Below are positions 28,113 through 37,505 of a stretch of DNA of 64,000 nt, one piece after another. The notes beneath the pieces are model-generated. The model saw only the letters and a list, made by a program, of their open reading frames with translations, had not been told where the DNA came from and searched no databases. The stretch is taken from assembly GCF_000025965.1 (NCBI RefSeq), contig NC_006824.1, positions 62,001 through 126,000 on the forward strand, written 5' to 3'. This DNA is from Aromatoleum aromaticum EbN1. Its GTDB lineage: Bacteria > Pseudomonadota > Gammaproteobacteria > Burkholderiales > Rhodocyclaceae. The position numbers and the translations under genes were made by a program. Within the stretch, counting starts at the first letter, position 1. Every line of letters starts with the position of its first letter.

Positions 28113-28496
28113 TCAGGCGACAGCAGGCTGCTGACGCGCGAGCTTTTGCGCCGCCACTGCCAGCGCATCGAGCGAGCCCCCGTTCGCAAGCCACGCTTCG
28201 ACCCAGTGGGGTTTTCGCCCACGTCCGGACCAAGCCAGTTCCCGGTTATTCGGGTGGCGGAACTTCACCGGCAGGGGCGCCTTGGCGGGCGCAGCCGTCT
28301 TCGATCTAGCTTTCCGGGGTGTTGCGAACACGGGGCTTGCCATCACCTCGTCGAGCGACAGGCCGTGCTCGCGGGCGAGCTTCTGCAGTTTGCGAAGGAC
28401 GACGGCCTTGCTTGCGGACTGGCGCTTTCCGATTTCCTTGTCGATCCGCCCGCTCAACTGCTTGAGCTGGGGGAGCGTGAGCTGATCGAGATTCAT
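28113..28496 (-). CDS. H-NS family nucleoid protein
   Basis: A 127-residue H-NS-like protein with an N-terminal helical oligomerisation part (LPQLKQLSGRIDKEIGKRQ...LRKLQKLAREHGL) and the C-terminal AT-hook-like DNA-binding motif KFRHPNNRELAWSGRGRKPHWVEAWL. The start at MNLDQLTL is chosen over longer frames because the family starts near there. It is typical of betaproteobacterial islands and plasmids, where it silences horizontally acquired AT-rich genes. Confidence 0.9.
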   Translation of the reverse strand: MNLDQLTLPQLKQLSGRIDKEIGKRQSASKAVVLRKLQKLAREHGLSLDEVMASPVFATPRKARSKTAAPAKAPLPVKFRHPNNRELAWSGRGRKPHWVEAWLANGGSLDALAVAAQKLARQQPAVA

Positions 28497-28589
28497 GACG
28501 TATTTGCAATGACTTCGTGATGAGGGCATGAGCGGCGCATCACGCCATGGCAGGCGGCATCCAGACACGTGCGAGTGGTACGAAAGTGA

Positions 28590-29693
28590 TACTAACATTC
28601 TCGTAAGTATTGTCACACCATGAGACAATACGCGGATGAAATGCAAACGGAACTCGGACGGTCGTGCGATCGACCACCACTCGCTTCAGGTGATGCGCCA
28701 GCAGGCGATCAAGGCGGTTCGGGAAGGCCAGACGGTGCAAAGCGTAGCGGCCGCCTTCGGCGTGAATGTGCGCAGCGTCTTTCGGTGGCTGGCCGACTTC
28801 GCCCAGGGCGGGCAAAACGCGTTGCTCGCCAAGCCGATTCCCGGGCGCCCGTCGAAAGTGAGCACGGAGGAGATGCGCTGGCTCGCGCAGGCGGTGCGGG
28901 ACCACACGCCGCTGCAGTACAAGTTCGAGTTCGGGCTGTGGACGCTGTCGCTGATCCGCGCGCTGATTCATCGGCAGTTCGGCAAGGCGCTGTCGATCGC
29001 CACCGTCAGCCGGCTCATGAAAGGACTCGGCTTCAGCGCGCAGAAGCCGCTCTACCAGGCATGGCAACAGGACGCCGCGCTGGTGCGGCAATGGGAGGCG
29101 GAGACCTATCCGGCGATCCGCTCCGAAGCGCGTGCGGCGGGCGCGACGATCTACTTCGCCGACGAGTCGGGCATCCGTTCCGACTACCACACCGGCACGA
29201 CGTGGGCGCCGCGTGGGCAGACGCCGGTGGTCGAAGTGACCGGCCGGCGCTTCTCGCTGAACATGATCTCGGCGGTGAGCCCGCAGGGCGAATTTCGCTT
29301 CATGCTGCACGAAGGCTCGGTCACCGCCACGGTGTTTCGCGAGTTCCTCAAGCGGTTGATGATCGGCGCCGACAAACCGGTCTTCGTCATCGTCGACGGG
29401 CACCCCATTCACAAGGCCAAGTTGGTTCGGGCCTACGTCGACAGCCTCGAAGGCCAACTCAGGCTCTTCTACCTGCCGCCGTACTCGCCGCAACTGAACC
29501 CCGACGAACAGGTCTGGGCGCACGTGAAGCGTCAGGTCTCGAAGCGCCTGGTGCAGGACAAGGACGAAATGAAGCGCCTGGCCTTGGGCGCGCTGCGCCG
29601 GATTCAACGACTGCCCAGCCTCGTCAAATCGTTCTTCCTTCAGCCCGAGTGCCAATACGCACTTATCTGACATTACTTTTTAAAAAGTTAGTA
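28590..29693. mobile_element. IS630 family insertion sequence
   Basis: An element of about 1.1 kb with ends sharing TACTAAC...AAGTA-TGTCA in inverted orientation, beginning and ending with TA, the standard IS630 target. It carries one transposase gene. Confidence 0.85.
28636..29670 (+). CDS. IS630 family transposase
   Basis: A 344-residue transposase with an N-terminal helix-turn-helix (VQSVAAAFGVNVRSVFRWL) and the DDE catalytic residues in IYFADESGIRSD, VIVDGHPIHKA and LPPYSPQLNPDEQVW. All motifs are intact. It starts MKCKRNSDGR immediately inside the left end. Confidence 0.92.
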   Translation: MKCKRNSDGRAIDHHSLQVMRQQAIKAVREGQTVQSVAAAFGVNVRSVFRWLADFAQGGQNALLAKPIPGRPSKVSTEEMRWLAQAVRDHTPLQYKFEFGLWTLSLIRALIHRQFGKALSIATVSRLMKGLGFSAQKPLYQAWQQDAALVRQWEAETYPAIRSEARAAGATIYFADESGIRSDYHTGTTWAPRGQTPVVEVTGRRFSLNMISAVSPQGEFRFMLHEGSVTATVFREFLKRLMIGADKPVFVIVDGHPIHKAKLVRAYVDSLEGQLRLFYLPPYSPQLNPDEQVWAHVKRQVSKRLVQDKDEMKRLALGALRRIQRLPSLVKSFFLQPECQYALI

Positions 29694-29891
29694 ATTCGTC
29701 CCGACCTAGATTCGGCGCTTGCCGGACTGTCGTCGCGCGTGCCATCACAGGAATGCCCCCACGACGCCTCCCATGGCCATGGTCAGATCGTTTGCACGAA
29801 GAGAGTCACGGGAGATCGTCGATGTCGCAACGACGCATGAAATGCCGATAGAATATCCGGCGATTCGACATCCACCAGCGAGGAACGTCCC

Positions 29892-30164
29892 ATGCCGCCT
29901 GCGAAGACCAGCAATTTTTGGTTCCACACGAACGCTGACGTTGTCGCTCGACGCAAGATGCTCGGCCTGAACCAGAGTGAATTCTGGATGCGGCTCGGCA
30001 TCACGCAGTCAGGGGCATCTCGCTATGAATCCGGACGCACTATCCCGAATCCGGTGAAGATCCTGCTTCAGGTGGCCTACGGTTCCGACGCGCAGACGAC
30101 CGTGGCAGTCGCAGAACTTCGGGAGATGCCTAAACGGCCGGAAAAGCAACCTGAAAGGCGGTAG
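29892..30164 (+). CDS. Small XRE-type helix-turn-helix regulator
   Basis: A 90-residue protein with a Cro/C1-type helix-turn-helix: VVARRKMLGLNQSEFWMRLGITQSGASRYESG, then IPNPVKILLQVAYG. GAGG lies about 9 bases before the ATG. It stands alone between IS630 and psiF; its target is unknown. The preceding 29694-29891 holds no recognisable gene. Confidence 0.8.
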   Translation: MPPAKTSNFWFHTNADVVARRKMLGLNQSEFWMRLGITQSGASRYESGRTIPNPVKILLQVAYGSDAQTTVAVAELREMPKRPEKQPERR

Positions 30165-30249
30165 CAGAAGCGGGCTGTCAAGAAAGCTCCCCGCACGAAC
30201 GATCAGCCGAGGGGCTTCGGCTACCTGCCGTAAGTCGCCTCAATGTAGC

Positions 30250-30495
30250 TCAGTTCCCGACGGCATCCCCCGCGCACTTCTTGACGAAGCTGGCACGTGC
30301 AGCGCCCGCGAGTTTCTTCTCGGTCGCCATGACTTCGCAGGCCGCTTGTGCGTCCCGCGAACACTTCTTCATGAAGCTCGCTTTGGCGGCGCCTGACAGC
30401 TTCTTCTCGGCAGATCGAGCGCTGCAAGAGCCTTCTTCCGCATGGGTTGCGACACTGACGAGTGCCATCAGAAGAGCCAGAATCAACGCGCGCAT
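30250..30495 (-). CDS. psiF: PsiF repeat family periplasmic protein
   Basis: An 81-residue secreted protein. Signal peptide MRALILALLMALVSVATHA, followed by two PsiF repeats (EKKLSGAAKASFMKKC and EKKLAGAARASFVKKC). The family is phosphate-starvation inducible in enterobacteria; function unknown. It is a chromosomal-type housekeeping gene, suggesting that this stretch is close to native sequence. Confidence 0.88.
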   Translation of the reverse strand: MRALILALLMALVSVATHAEEGSCSARSAEKKLSGAAKASFMKKCSRDAQAACEVMATEKKLAGAARASFVKKCAGDAVGN

Positions 30496-30796
30496 TTATA
30501 TCTCCGCAGGGGGCTCGATCACGCCGATCGCGCAGCCAAGGTACCCCATCATCATGACGTCTTCAAGTTGAATTCTCCTGCGATACACTCAGATCGCGAT
30601 GCCGCAGAACACTTAGCCCCTTTGTAGGCGGCACCTCTCGTCGACGCTGCGGTCGTCCAGCCGATGCGCGCCCCGCCGACGACCCGGGTCCTGCCACGAA
30701 CGACCTCGCCGCGCCAAAGCGACCACGGAGCTTGACGCTAACAGCGGCCAGTGGGGTATGGTGGCGCCCCCGCCCAAGACTGACTCACGAAAACGT

Positions 30797-31531
30797 ATGC
30801 GAACGCGTTCCGTCGTTGCCCTAGCCGCCCTGCTGCTGACAACCACTAATTATGCCGCTGGCAACGGCTTTCGCAGTTGCCCGGACGCTTTCCCGGGCCC
30901 CCCTCCGGTCATCAAGCGGTCCGCGGATTGGAAGCTGCGCGAACTGTGCTACGACGCGTTCGCACTTCTGCATTCAGGCAAGACCCGCACGCCGCTGTTC
31001 GTGGTTGAGAAGCTCACCCGCGCAAGCTTGGCTGACGCGGACGACGAGGAACGGACCAATCGGTTCTTCGCCGACGCCCGCCTGCCCAGATTAGAGCGCG
31101 CGCACCTCGAGGATTACTACCGGTCGGGCTTTGACCATGGTCACATGGCACCGGCGGCGGACATGCCAACCGCTCAAGCGATGGCGCAGAGTTTTTCGTT
31201 GGCGAACGTGGTTCCCCAGGCGCCGAACAACAACAGGCGGGTTTGGGCCAAAGTCGAGCGGGATACCCGCGCCTACGTGAAGCGCAGCGGATCGACCGTT
31301 CACGTATTCACAGGCCCGGCATGGCAAGGGCACCGAGCCACCATTGGCTCCAGTCCCGTCGCGGTACCGACCCATGTGTACAAGCTCGTGTATGACGCTA
31401 CCAAGAACCGCGCGTGGGCGCACTGGCTGCCCAACACTGATGAAGCTCGCCTGGGCAGGCCCATTTCGTACGAGGCGTTGACGCAGCACCTCGGGTTTGA
31501 ACTGTTGCCGGGAAAGCGCCCATCCCCCTAA
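30797..31531 (+). CDS. Secreted DNA/RNA non-specific endonuclease (NUC1/EndoG family)
   Basis: A 244-residue nuclease with an N-terminal signal peptide (MRTRSVVALAALLLTTTNYAA, start chosen to give it). The catalytic region FDHGHMAPAADM corresponds to the DRGH motif, here DHGH, with the general-base histidine, and QAPNNNRRVWAKVE carries the metal-binding asparagine. The family cleaves DNA and RNA and acts in the periplasm or outside the cell. It stands immediately upstream of the IS1182 insertion at 31586 and shows no operon partner. Confidence 0.88.
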   Translation: MRTRSVVALAALLLTTTNYAAGNGFRSCPDAFPGPPPVIKRSADWKLRELCYDAFALLHSGKTRTPLFVVEKLTRASLADADDEERTNRFFADARLPRLERAHLEDYYRSGFDHGHMAPAADMPTAQAMAQSFSLANVVPQAPNNNRRVWAKVERDTRAYVKRSGSTVHVFTGPAWQGHRATIGSSPVAVPTHVYKLVYDATKNRAWAHWLPNTDEARLGRPISYEALTQHLGFELLPGKRPSP

Positions 31532-31585
31532 ACCCGCTGCCGGTCGTGCCGTGGGAAGCTGCGAACAGGAATGGCGGCTGTCTAG

Positions 31586-33130
31586 CAGCCTGTCGGGCTT
31601 TCACAGAGATAGGCGATAATCCCAGCCAGACGAACTGACGGAATCGGCTGCGATGGCGTTCCACCCGATAGATCGAGACACAGACTTTCTGTTGCCGCCC
31701 TCGGTGCAGGACTGGCTGCCGGAAGCGCATCTGGCGCGGTACGTGGTGGACGTCGTCGAGCAGCTGGATTTGTCGGCGATGGAGCGGGCGTACGCCGGCC
31801 GTGGCAGCGACGCTTATCATCCGGCAACGCTGCTGGCGCTGCTGATCTACGGCTACGCCACCGGGACCTTCTCGAGCCGCAAGATCGAGCGCGCGACCTA
31901 CGACTCGCTGGCGTTCCGTTACATCGCCTGCAACCGGCATCCCGACCACGACACGCTGGCCAATTTCAGGAAGCGTTTCGGCGGGGAGTTCGAAGCGGCC
32001 TTTGTCCAGGTGCTGCAGGTAGCCCGCGAGAACCAGCTCTCACGCTTTGGCACGGTGAGTCTGGACGGGACCAAGATCCACGCCAATGCGAGCCGGCACA
32101 GTGCGCTCTCCTATGGCCACGCACGGACGATCGAGGCGCAGCTCAAGGTCGAGGTGCAGGAGCTCATGAAGCTGGCCGCGGCGGCCGATCAATCCTCGCT
32201 GCCGGACGGGGTGAAGCTGCCCGACGAGATTCGTCGTCGCGAGGACCGGCTAGCGGCGATCGCGGCGGCGAAGGCCAAGATCGAAGCGCGTGCCGCGGAG
32301 CGCTTCGAACGCGAACAGGCCGAGCACCAGGCCAAGCTCGCGAAGCGGCAGGCGCAGGAAGCCAAGACCGGCAAGAAGCCGGGGGGCAAGCCGCCGAAGC
32401 CGCCGCAAGCCGGTCCGCGCGCCGACGATCAGATCAACCTGACCGACGAAGAGTCCCGGATCATGCCGGTGTCGGGCGGCGGATTCGAGCAGAGCTACAA
32501 CGCGCAGGCGGTGGTCGATACTGAGTCGATGCTCATCCTCGCCACTCACGTGACCCAGGCGACCAACGACAAGGAACAGGTCGCGCCGATGCTCGCGAAA
32601 GTCCAGTCCAATCCCGAGGGGTTGAACCGGCCGGCGACCTGGCTCGCTGACACCGGTTACTACAGCGAAAAGAACGTCACGGCGTGCGTCGCCGCGAAGA
32701 TCGAACCGCTGATCGCGGTCAAGCGCGACGAGCACCATCCGGATTGGCGGGAGCGTTTCAGCGAACCTGAACCGTTGGCCGCAGGCGCCTCGGCGGTCGA
32801 GACGATGAAGCACAAGCTCAAGACCCGGGCCGGCCGCGCGGCCTATGCGCTGCGTAAGCAAACGGTCGAGCCGGTATTCGGCATCATCAAGTCGGTGATG
32901 GGCTTCCGCCAGTTTCTGCTGCGCGGCCTTGATAACGTGACAAACGAATGGACCCTCGTTTGCCTCGCGTGGAATTTGAAGCGCATGGCCGTATTGCGTC
33001 CGCAGTAAGCAAACGGACGGGGAATCGTGCGCGTTCTCGCAGAAATCACGATGAAAACGGCCTTCAGGCCCGATTCGCGTTCCGCATCGCGAACACTACC
33101 CCACCCAGGGTGGCGTAGTCCGACAGGCTG
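31586..33130. mobile_element. IS1182 family insertion sequence (type B), copy 1
   Basis: A 1545-bp element with ends CAGCCTGTCGGGCT and AGTCCGACAGGCTG, flanked by CTAG on both sides (31582-31585, 33131-33134). A copy in opposite orientation with an identical transposase lies at 52158-53702. Confidence 0.9.
31653..33008 (+). CDS. IS1182 family transposase (type B)
   Basis: A 451-residue transposase, MAFHPIDRDTDFLLPPSVQ..., with the same three-part structure as the protein at 21372 (N-terminal domain, Ala/Lys/Glu/Arg coiled coil, catalytic C-terminus VFGIIKSVMGFRQFLLRGLD). Its amino acid sequence is identical to that at 52280-53635, showing recent transposition. Confidence 0.92.
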   Translation: MAFHPIDRDTDFLLPPSVQDWLPEAHLARYVVDVVEQLDLSAMERAYAGRGSDAYHPATLLALLIYGYATGTFSSRKIERATYDSLAFRYIACNRHPDHDTLANFRKRFGGEFEAAFVQVLQVARENQLSRFGTVSLDGTKIHANASRHSALSYGHARTIEAQLKVEVQELMKLAAAADQSSLPDGVKLPDEIRRREDRLAAIAAAKAKIEARAAERFEREQAEHQAKLAKRQAQEAKTGKKPGGKPPKPPQAGPRADDQINLTDEESRIMPVSGGGFEQSYNAQAVVDTESMLILATHVTQATNDKEQVAPMLAKVQSNPEGLNRPATWLADTGYYSEKNVTACVAAKIEPLIAVKRDEHHPDWRERFSEPEPLAAGASAVETMKHKLKTRAGRAAYALRKQTVEPVFGIIKSVMGFRQFLLRGLDNVTNEWTLVCLAWNLKRMAVLRPQ

Positions 33131-33323
33131 CTAGTAATGGTGACTGAGTGCTTCCGACCCTTATGGAAAGCTTTCCATAAGGGTCGTTGGACTAAACCGC
33201 TGGCGCGGTAGGGGGTGATCCACGCGCGGTGCCGAAGCCGGCACATTCCCACAAAGCCCGCGTTGGAGAAGGATGGGGTGGCTGTTCGCAGCCCTTCGTT
33301 CCTTCCCAATCAGGAGCTTTGCC

Positions 33324-34202
33324 ATGACACCCCTTCGCCAGCGCATGCTCGAAGACATGGGCGTTCGCAATCTCGCCCCGAACACCCAGTCGGCCTACCT
33401 GAAGCAAGTCTCCGCCTATGCAAGGTACTTCGATTGCTCGCCCGACGAACTCGGGCCGGAGCAGGTTCGCGCCTATCAGGTCTATCTGACGCAGACCCGC
33501 AAACTCACCCCCTCCACGGTCAGTGTCGCGACCGGCGCGCTGCGATTTCTCTACAAGGTGACACTCAAGCGCGCCTGGGCGGTGGAAGAGATTCCAATGC
33601 CCAAGCGGTCCTTCAAGCTCCCGGTGGTACTGAGCCGCGAAGAGGTGTCGCAGTTCCTGGCGTCGGTCGACCATCTCATGCATCGCACGATCCTGATGAC
33701 GGCCTATGCCGCCGGGCTGCGCGTCTCGGAAGCGACCCACCTCAAGGTGAGCGACATCGACAGCCAGCGCATGGTCTTGCGGGTCGACCAGGGCAAAGGA
33801 CGCAAGGATCGCTACGTGATGCTCTCGCCGCGGCTGCTCGAGGCGTTGCGGGTCTACTGGAAGTCCGCGCGGCCAACGCTGTGGCTGTTTCCGGGTGACG
33901 TGCCGGGTCAGCCGATCACCCGCAATGCGGTGGGATTGGCGTGCCAGAAGGCTCGGCGCGCCTGCGGCATTCGGAAACCGATTACCCCGCACTCGCTTCG
34001 ACATGCCTTCGCCACACACCTGCTCGAATCCGGCACCGACGTGCGCACCATCCAGTTGCTGCTCGGCCATCGCAGTCTCGCCACGACCTCGCGCTACCTG
34101 AAGGTCGCCACCAGCACCGTGTGCGCGACGACGAGCCCGTTCGACCTGTTGCCGAAAGTGGTGGTGGATCCGCCGCAGCCGAGTCCGCCCGTCCATTTCT
34201 GA
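33324..34202 (+). CDS. Tyrosine recombinase accompanying the IS91 transposase
   Basis: A 292-residue integrase with a SAM-like N-terminal domain (NLAPNTQSAYLKQVSAYARYF) and the catalytic residues Arg in AGLRVSEATHL, His-x-x-Arg in PHSLRHAFATHLL, the His/Trp position in LLGHRSLATT and the nucleophile in SRYLKVA. The start at MTPLRQRM is preferred over an earlier ATG because AGGAG precedes it. The gene ends 9 bp before the transposase gene. Its role in IS91-type movement is uncertain; it may resolve intermediates. Confidence 0.88.
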   Translation: MTPLRQRMLEDMGVRNLAPNTQSAYLKQVSAYARYFDCSPDELGPEQVRAYQVYLTQTRKLTPSTVSVATGALRFLYKVTLKRAWAVEEIPMPKRSFKLPVVLSREEVSQFLASVDHLMHRTILMTAYAAGLRVSEATHLKVSDIDSQRMVLRVDQGKGRKDRYVMLSPRLLEALRVYWKSARPTLWLFPGDVPGQPITRNAVGLACQKARRACGIRKPITPHSLRHAFATHLLESGTDVRTIQLLLGHRSLATTSRYLKVATSTVCATTSPFDLLPKVVVDPPQPSPPVHF

Positions 34203-34211
34203 GACCGGGGC

Positions 34212-35411
34212 GTGCGCGCCACCGGGCTCGAGGTGGCGGACATCTTTCGTCAGGCCGGGCCCATCTATCGCCGGGACCACGCGGCTACCCTCAGCCGCGG
34301 GCAGTACCAGGTCATGCGCGCGATCGAGCGTTGCCGCACCGCGGCCCTCGGCGGACACGTCGAGCAGTGCGACGCCTGCGGTCACCAGCGCATCGCGTTC
34401 AATAGCTGCCGCAATCGGCACTGTCCCAAATGTCAGTCCCTGGTGCGGGCGCAATGGCTCGAAGCGCGCCAGGCCGATCTGCTCCCCGTCGAGTATTTCC
34501 ACGTCGTCTTCACCGTCCCCGAGGACATCGCGGCGATCAGCTATCAGAACAAGAGCGTGGTCTACGAGATCCTGTTTCACGCCACCGCCGAGACCTTGCG
34601 CATCATCGCCGCCGATCCGAGGCACCTCGGGGCCGAGCTCGGTTTCATCGCCATCCTGCATACCTGGGGGCAGAATATGCTGCATCACCCGCATCTGCAC
34701 TGCGTCGTGCCGGGCGGGGGCGTGTCGGCCGACGGCGAGCGCTGGATCGCGTGCCGCCGCGGGTTCTTCCTGCCCGTGCGGGTGCTGTCGCGGCTGTTCC
34801 GGCACCTGTTCCTCAAGCGCTTGCAACAGGCCTTTGATGCGGGCGAGCTCCACTTCTTCAATGCCCTCGCGGCGCTGCACGCGCCCGCTGTCTTCGCCCG
34901 GCATCTGGCGCGCGCGAGACGATCCGAGTGGGTGGTTTTCGCCAAACCGCCGTTCGGCGGCCCGCAGCAGGTCCTCGAATATCTTGGCCGCTATACCCAT
35001 CGCGTCGCCATCTCGAACAATCGCCTCGTCGCCTGCACCGACGATGAGGTGAGCTTTCGCTGGAAGGACTACCGCCACCACGGGCGCAACAAAGTCATGC
35101 GCCTGGAGGCGCACGAATTCATCCGCCGCTTCCTGCTGCATGTCCTGCCGGCGGGGTTCCATCGTATCCGGCATTACGGATTTCTCGCCAACCGCCTTCG
35201 CGCGAGCGCGCTCGCCCACTGCCGGGCGTTGCTCAGCGCCCCCGCGCCAGAACCGCAGACCGACGCGCCGCGCGACTACCGTGAGCGCTACCAGCAGCTC
35301 ACCGGAAGGTCACTACGCGACTGCCCGCAATGTGGCCGGGGTCACATGGTGTGCCTCGAGACCTTCCTGCCCGGCGCCTTGCCCCGCGCGCCGCCGCGAG
35401 TGCCGTCATGA
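34212..35411 (+). CDS. IS91 family HUH transposase
   Basis: A 399-residue rolling-circle transposase. Seen: the N-terminal zinc finger CDACGHQRIAFNSCRNRHCPKC, the HUH metal motif HPHLHCVVPGGG, and the catalytic tyrosine region YLGRYTHRVAISNNR. The start is GTG at 34212. All functional motifs are intact. Confidence 0.9.
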   Translation: MRATGLEVADIFRQAGPIYRRDHAATLSRGQYQVMRAIERCRTAALGGHVEQCDACGHQRIAFNSCRNRHCPKCQSLVRAQWLEARQADLLPVEYFHVVFTVPEDIAAISYQNKSVVYEILFHATAETLRIIAADPRHLGAELGFIAILHTWGQNMLHHPHLHCVVPGGGVSADGERWIACRRGFFLPVRVLSRLFRHLFLKRLQQAFDAGELHFFNALAALHAPAVFARHLARARRSEWVVFAKPPFGGPQQVLEYLGRYTHRVAISNNRLVACTDDEVSFRWKDYRHHGRNKVMRLEAHEFIRRFLLHVLPAGFHRIRHYGFLANRLRASALAHCRALLSAPAPEPQTDAPRDYRERYQQLTGRSLRDCPQCGRGHMVCLETFLPGALPRAPPRVPS

Positions 35412-35650
35412 ATGCGACCGCTGCCGATTTCCTGAACGCTTCCCTGGCATCCAAGAGAGGCGCCGGGACTCCTGTCGCCAGGCACGGCCGAAACCGCCGG
35501 AGCGGCTCCGCGTCGTCGGCGCGGTGCTCGCCCGGGCAGCCACCCCAGGCATCCGAAGGCGCCGCAATCATCGCTCGGGCGTCATTTCCACGAGCCATTC
35601 CGGCAGCCATTCACGCCTTCGCCGCTCGCACCACGATTCAATCCCCATAG
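35408..35650 (+). CDS. Small hypothetical protein after the IS91 transposase
   Basis: An 80-residue frame whose ATG overlaps the transposase stop (ATGA), starting MNATAADFLNASLASKRGAG. The coupling suggests real translation, but the composition (Ala/Arg/Ser-rich) resembles random GC-rich sequence and no family is recognised. Confidence 0.25.
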   Translation: MNATAADFLNASLASKRGAGTPVARHGRNRRSGSASSARCSPGQPPQASEGAAIIARASFPRAIPAAIHAFAARTTIQSP

Positions 35651-35769
35651 CCCCACCCGCGTGCCGGCGGTTCAGTCCAACAGGCTTTTTAGCCTACCGA
35701 ACGCGGTCATCCCGGAGCGCCCGCATCAGCACCTGCTCGCCGCGTTCGCCAGGCTAAAAACCCTCTGCA

Positions 35770-35798
35770 TTATGCAAAGTTCTCGATTATGGAAAGTC
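35770..35798. repeat. RIT 1 left terminal inverted repeat
   Basis: 29 bp matching 47463-47491 exactly in inverted orientation. It contains two direct TTATG copies 17 bp apart (35770, 35787), like the other RIT ends in this window. Confidence 0.95.
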
Positions 35799-35880
35799 GC
35801 TGACGTGATGGACGTTCAAGGGCAGACAGCAAGCGAGACGTTCGGCAGTAACTCGGCGGCGAGCTCGACATAATTTCTCG

Positions 35881-35914
35881 GGTCTCCTGAAGTGGTAGCT
35901 CACTTCAGGAGACC
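35881..35914 (+). promoter_or_regulatory. RIT 1 leader hairpin covering the ritA ribosome site
   Basis: A perfect 14-bp stem (GGTCTCCTGAAGTG / CACTTCAGGAGACC) with a 6-base loop. Its 3' arm contains AGGAGA, the ritA Shine-Dalgarno, 3 bases before the ATG at 35918. A CATAAT -10-like box lies at 35869-35874. The two other RIT elements have equivalent structures at 43819-43858 and 63185-63215. Confidence 0.7.
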
Positions 35915-36770
35915 GCCATGAACACGAACACACCCCAGCCAGCGTCGATCGAGCCGGCTGCCGTTGTATCCAAAGACCACATCGACGAGGAACTGCAGCG
36001 CTACGACGCGTACCTGCGGGACCTGCGTGGGCTGTCGCCGGGGAGTCGAAGTAGCTGCTTGCGTGTGGCACACCGACTACTGCGCCAGAAATTTGGAAAC
36101 GGCGCCGTCGATATCGCCCGACTGCGGCCAGCCGATGTGCGGCAGTTTCTTGCCGACCAACTGGAGGCGCGCCGAACGCCTTCCAATGCCTCCACGCTGG
36201 CCTCGGGACTGCGCAGCTACTTCCGCTATCGAAGCACTTGCGGCGACCCCGCCGATAGACTGACCGCTGTCATTTCGTCACCGGCGCATTGGAACTTGGC
36301 GAGCTTGCCGCACGCGCTGACGGGGGAAGAGGTGGAGCGACTCCTGGACTCCTTCAGGTTCGCTCGTCGGTGGCCGAAACGCGGTTATGCCATTGTTCGC
36401 TGCGCGTTGGACTTGGGGTTGCGGGCCGGAGAAATCGCCCGCCTGACGATCAGCGACATCGACTGGCATGCTGGGACGGTGACGCTGAGGGGTACGAAGT
36501 CGTTTCGGCAGGACATTCTGCCCTTGCCGATCGAGACCGGGCAGGCGCTTGCTGACTATCTGCTGCGCATTCCGACGAACGTGACCGCCTGCACCGACGA
36601 ACGTGACCGGTGGGGTCTGCGCGCGAAGCGTGGTGTTCAGATTCTAACCGCGTTGGTCACGATGACGCTCGATTCGAGGCCTGATGCAGACTTATCCACA
36701 GGCGGCCGCCAGCGCGCCTCATACGCTGGCGGGCGGGCGCCTGTGGGTAAGGCGTCTCGCGCGCACGGCC

Positions 36771-37505
36771 TCATGCCTTTTCCTTTCTTCTCATCGACTC
36801 GTCCTTGAGGGCGAGCTTGTGCGCGGCGTGCACGACGCGATCGAGAATGGCATCGGCGAAGGTCGGGTCGCCCAAGTAGGTGTGCCAGTGCTCGATCGGC
36901 AGCTGGCTGGTGATCACGGTCGAACGCGTGCCGACCCGGTCGTCGAGCAGCTCCAGCAGGTCGCTTCGCTCCTGAGCCGACGGCGCGGCCAGGCCCCAAT
37001 CGTCGATGACGATGAGATCCATGCGCGCGAGCTGCATGAGGCGTCGGCTGAAGCTGCCGTCGGCATGCGCGATGCGCAGCTCCTCGAAGAGCCGCGGCAG
37101 ACGCACGTAGTAGGCCGCGAGGCCCTGCCGGCACGCCGCGTTGGCGAGCGCGCAGGCGAGCCAGGTCTTGCCGCTGCCGGTGGGGCCCGTGATGAGGCAG
37201 TTCTGGTGGTGACGAATCCATTGACCGGTGCCGAGCGCGGCGATCTGGCTGCGCTCGAGGCCGCGCCCGGCGCGGTAGTCGACGTCCTCCAGGCAGGCGG
37301 CAGCGGCTTTGATGCGGGCGGCCTTGAGCAGCCGATCGATGCGTTTGCCGTCGCGCAGCAGAATCTCGCGATCGATGAGCTGGGCGAAACGCTCCTCGAA
37401 GCTGAGCGCGGTGATGGCGGGCTGGGTGAGCTGCTCCTCGAAGGCGCGGGCCATGCCTTCCAGGCGCAGGGTGCGCAGTTGTTGCAGGCTGTGTTGCATC
37501 AGCAT
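36771..37505 (-). CDS. istB: IS21 helper ATPase IstB (second IS21)
   Basis: A 244-residue AAA+ ATPase: Walker [15 protein letters not shown], Walker [12 protein letters not shown] and the C-terminal [21 protein letters not shown]. The start MLMQHSLQ at 37505 has CGGAGAA upstream. It appears intact although its istA partner is broken. Confidence 0.92.
   Translation of the reverse strand: MLMQHSLQQLRTLRLEGMARAFEEQLTQPAITALSFEERFAQLIDREILLRDGKRIDRLLKAARIKAAAACLEDVDYRAGRGLERSQIAALGTGQWIRHHQNCLITGPTGSGKTWLACALANAACRQGLAAYYVRLPRLFEELRIAHADGSFSRRLMQLARMDLIVIDDWGLAAPSAQERSDLLELLDDRVGTRSTVITSQLPIEHWHTYLGDPTFADAILDRVVHAAHKLALKDESMRRKEKA

Larger units (their letters stand above)
33159..35702. mobile_element. 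IS91 family element with companion tyrosine recombinase
   Basis: Approximate limits. The left end has a long palindrome (CCTTATGGAAAGC and its complement, 33163-33186) followed by GTTGGACTAAACCGC. The right side has GCGGTTCAGTCCAAC (35668-35682, near complement) and a short AGGCTTTTTAGCCT hairpin before ACCGAAC. Two genes, a tyrosine recombinase and an HUH transposase, lie between. No target duplication is expected for rolling-circle elements. Confidence 0.75.

Noticed and set aside
33192-35219. 675-codon minus-strand frame across the IS91 element
   Set aside because: It spans the recombinase and transposase genes in antisense, is low-complexity, and lacks a recognisable start or family.
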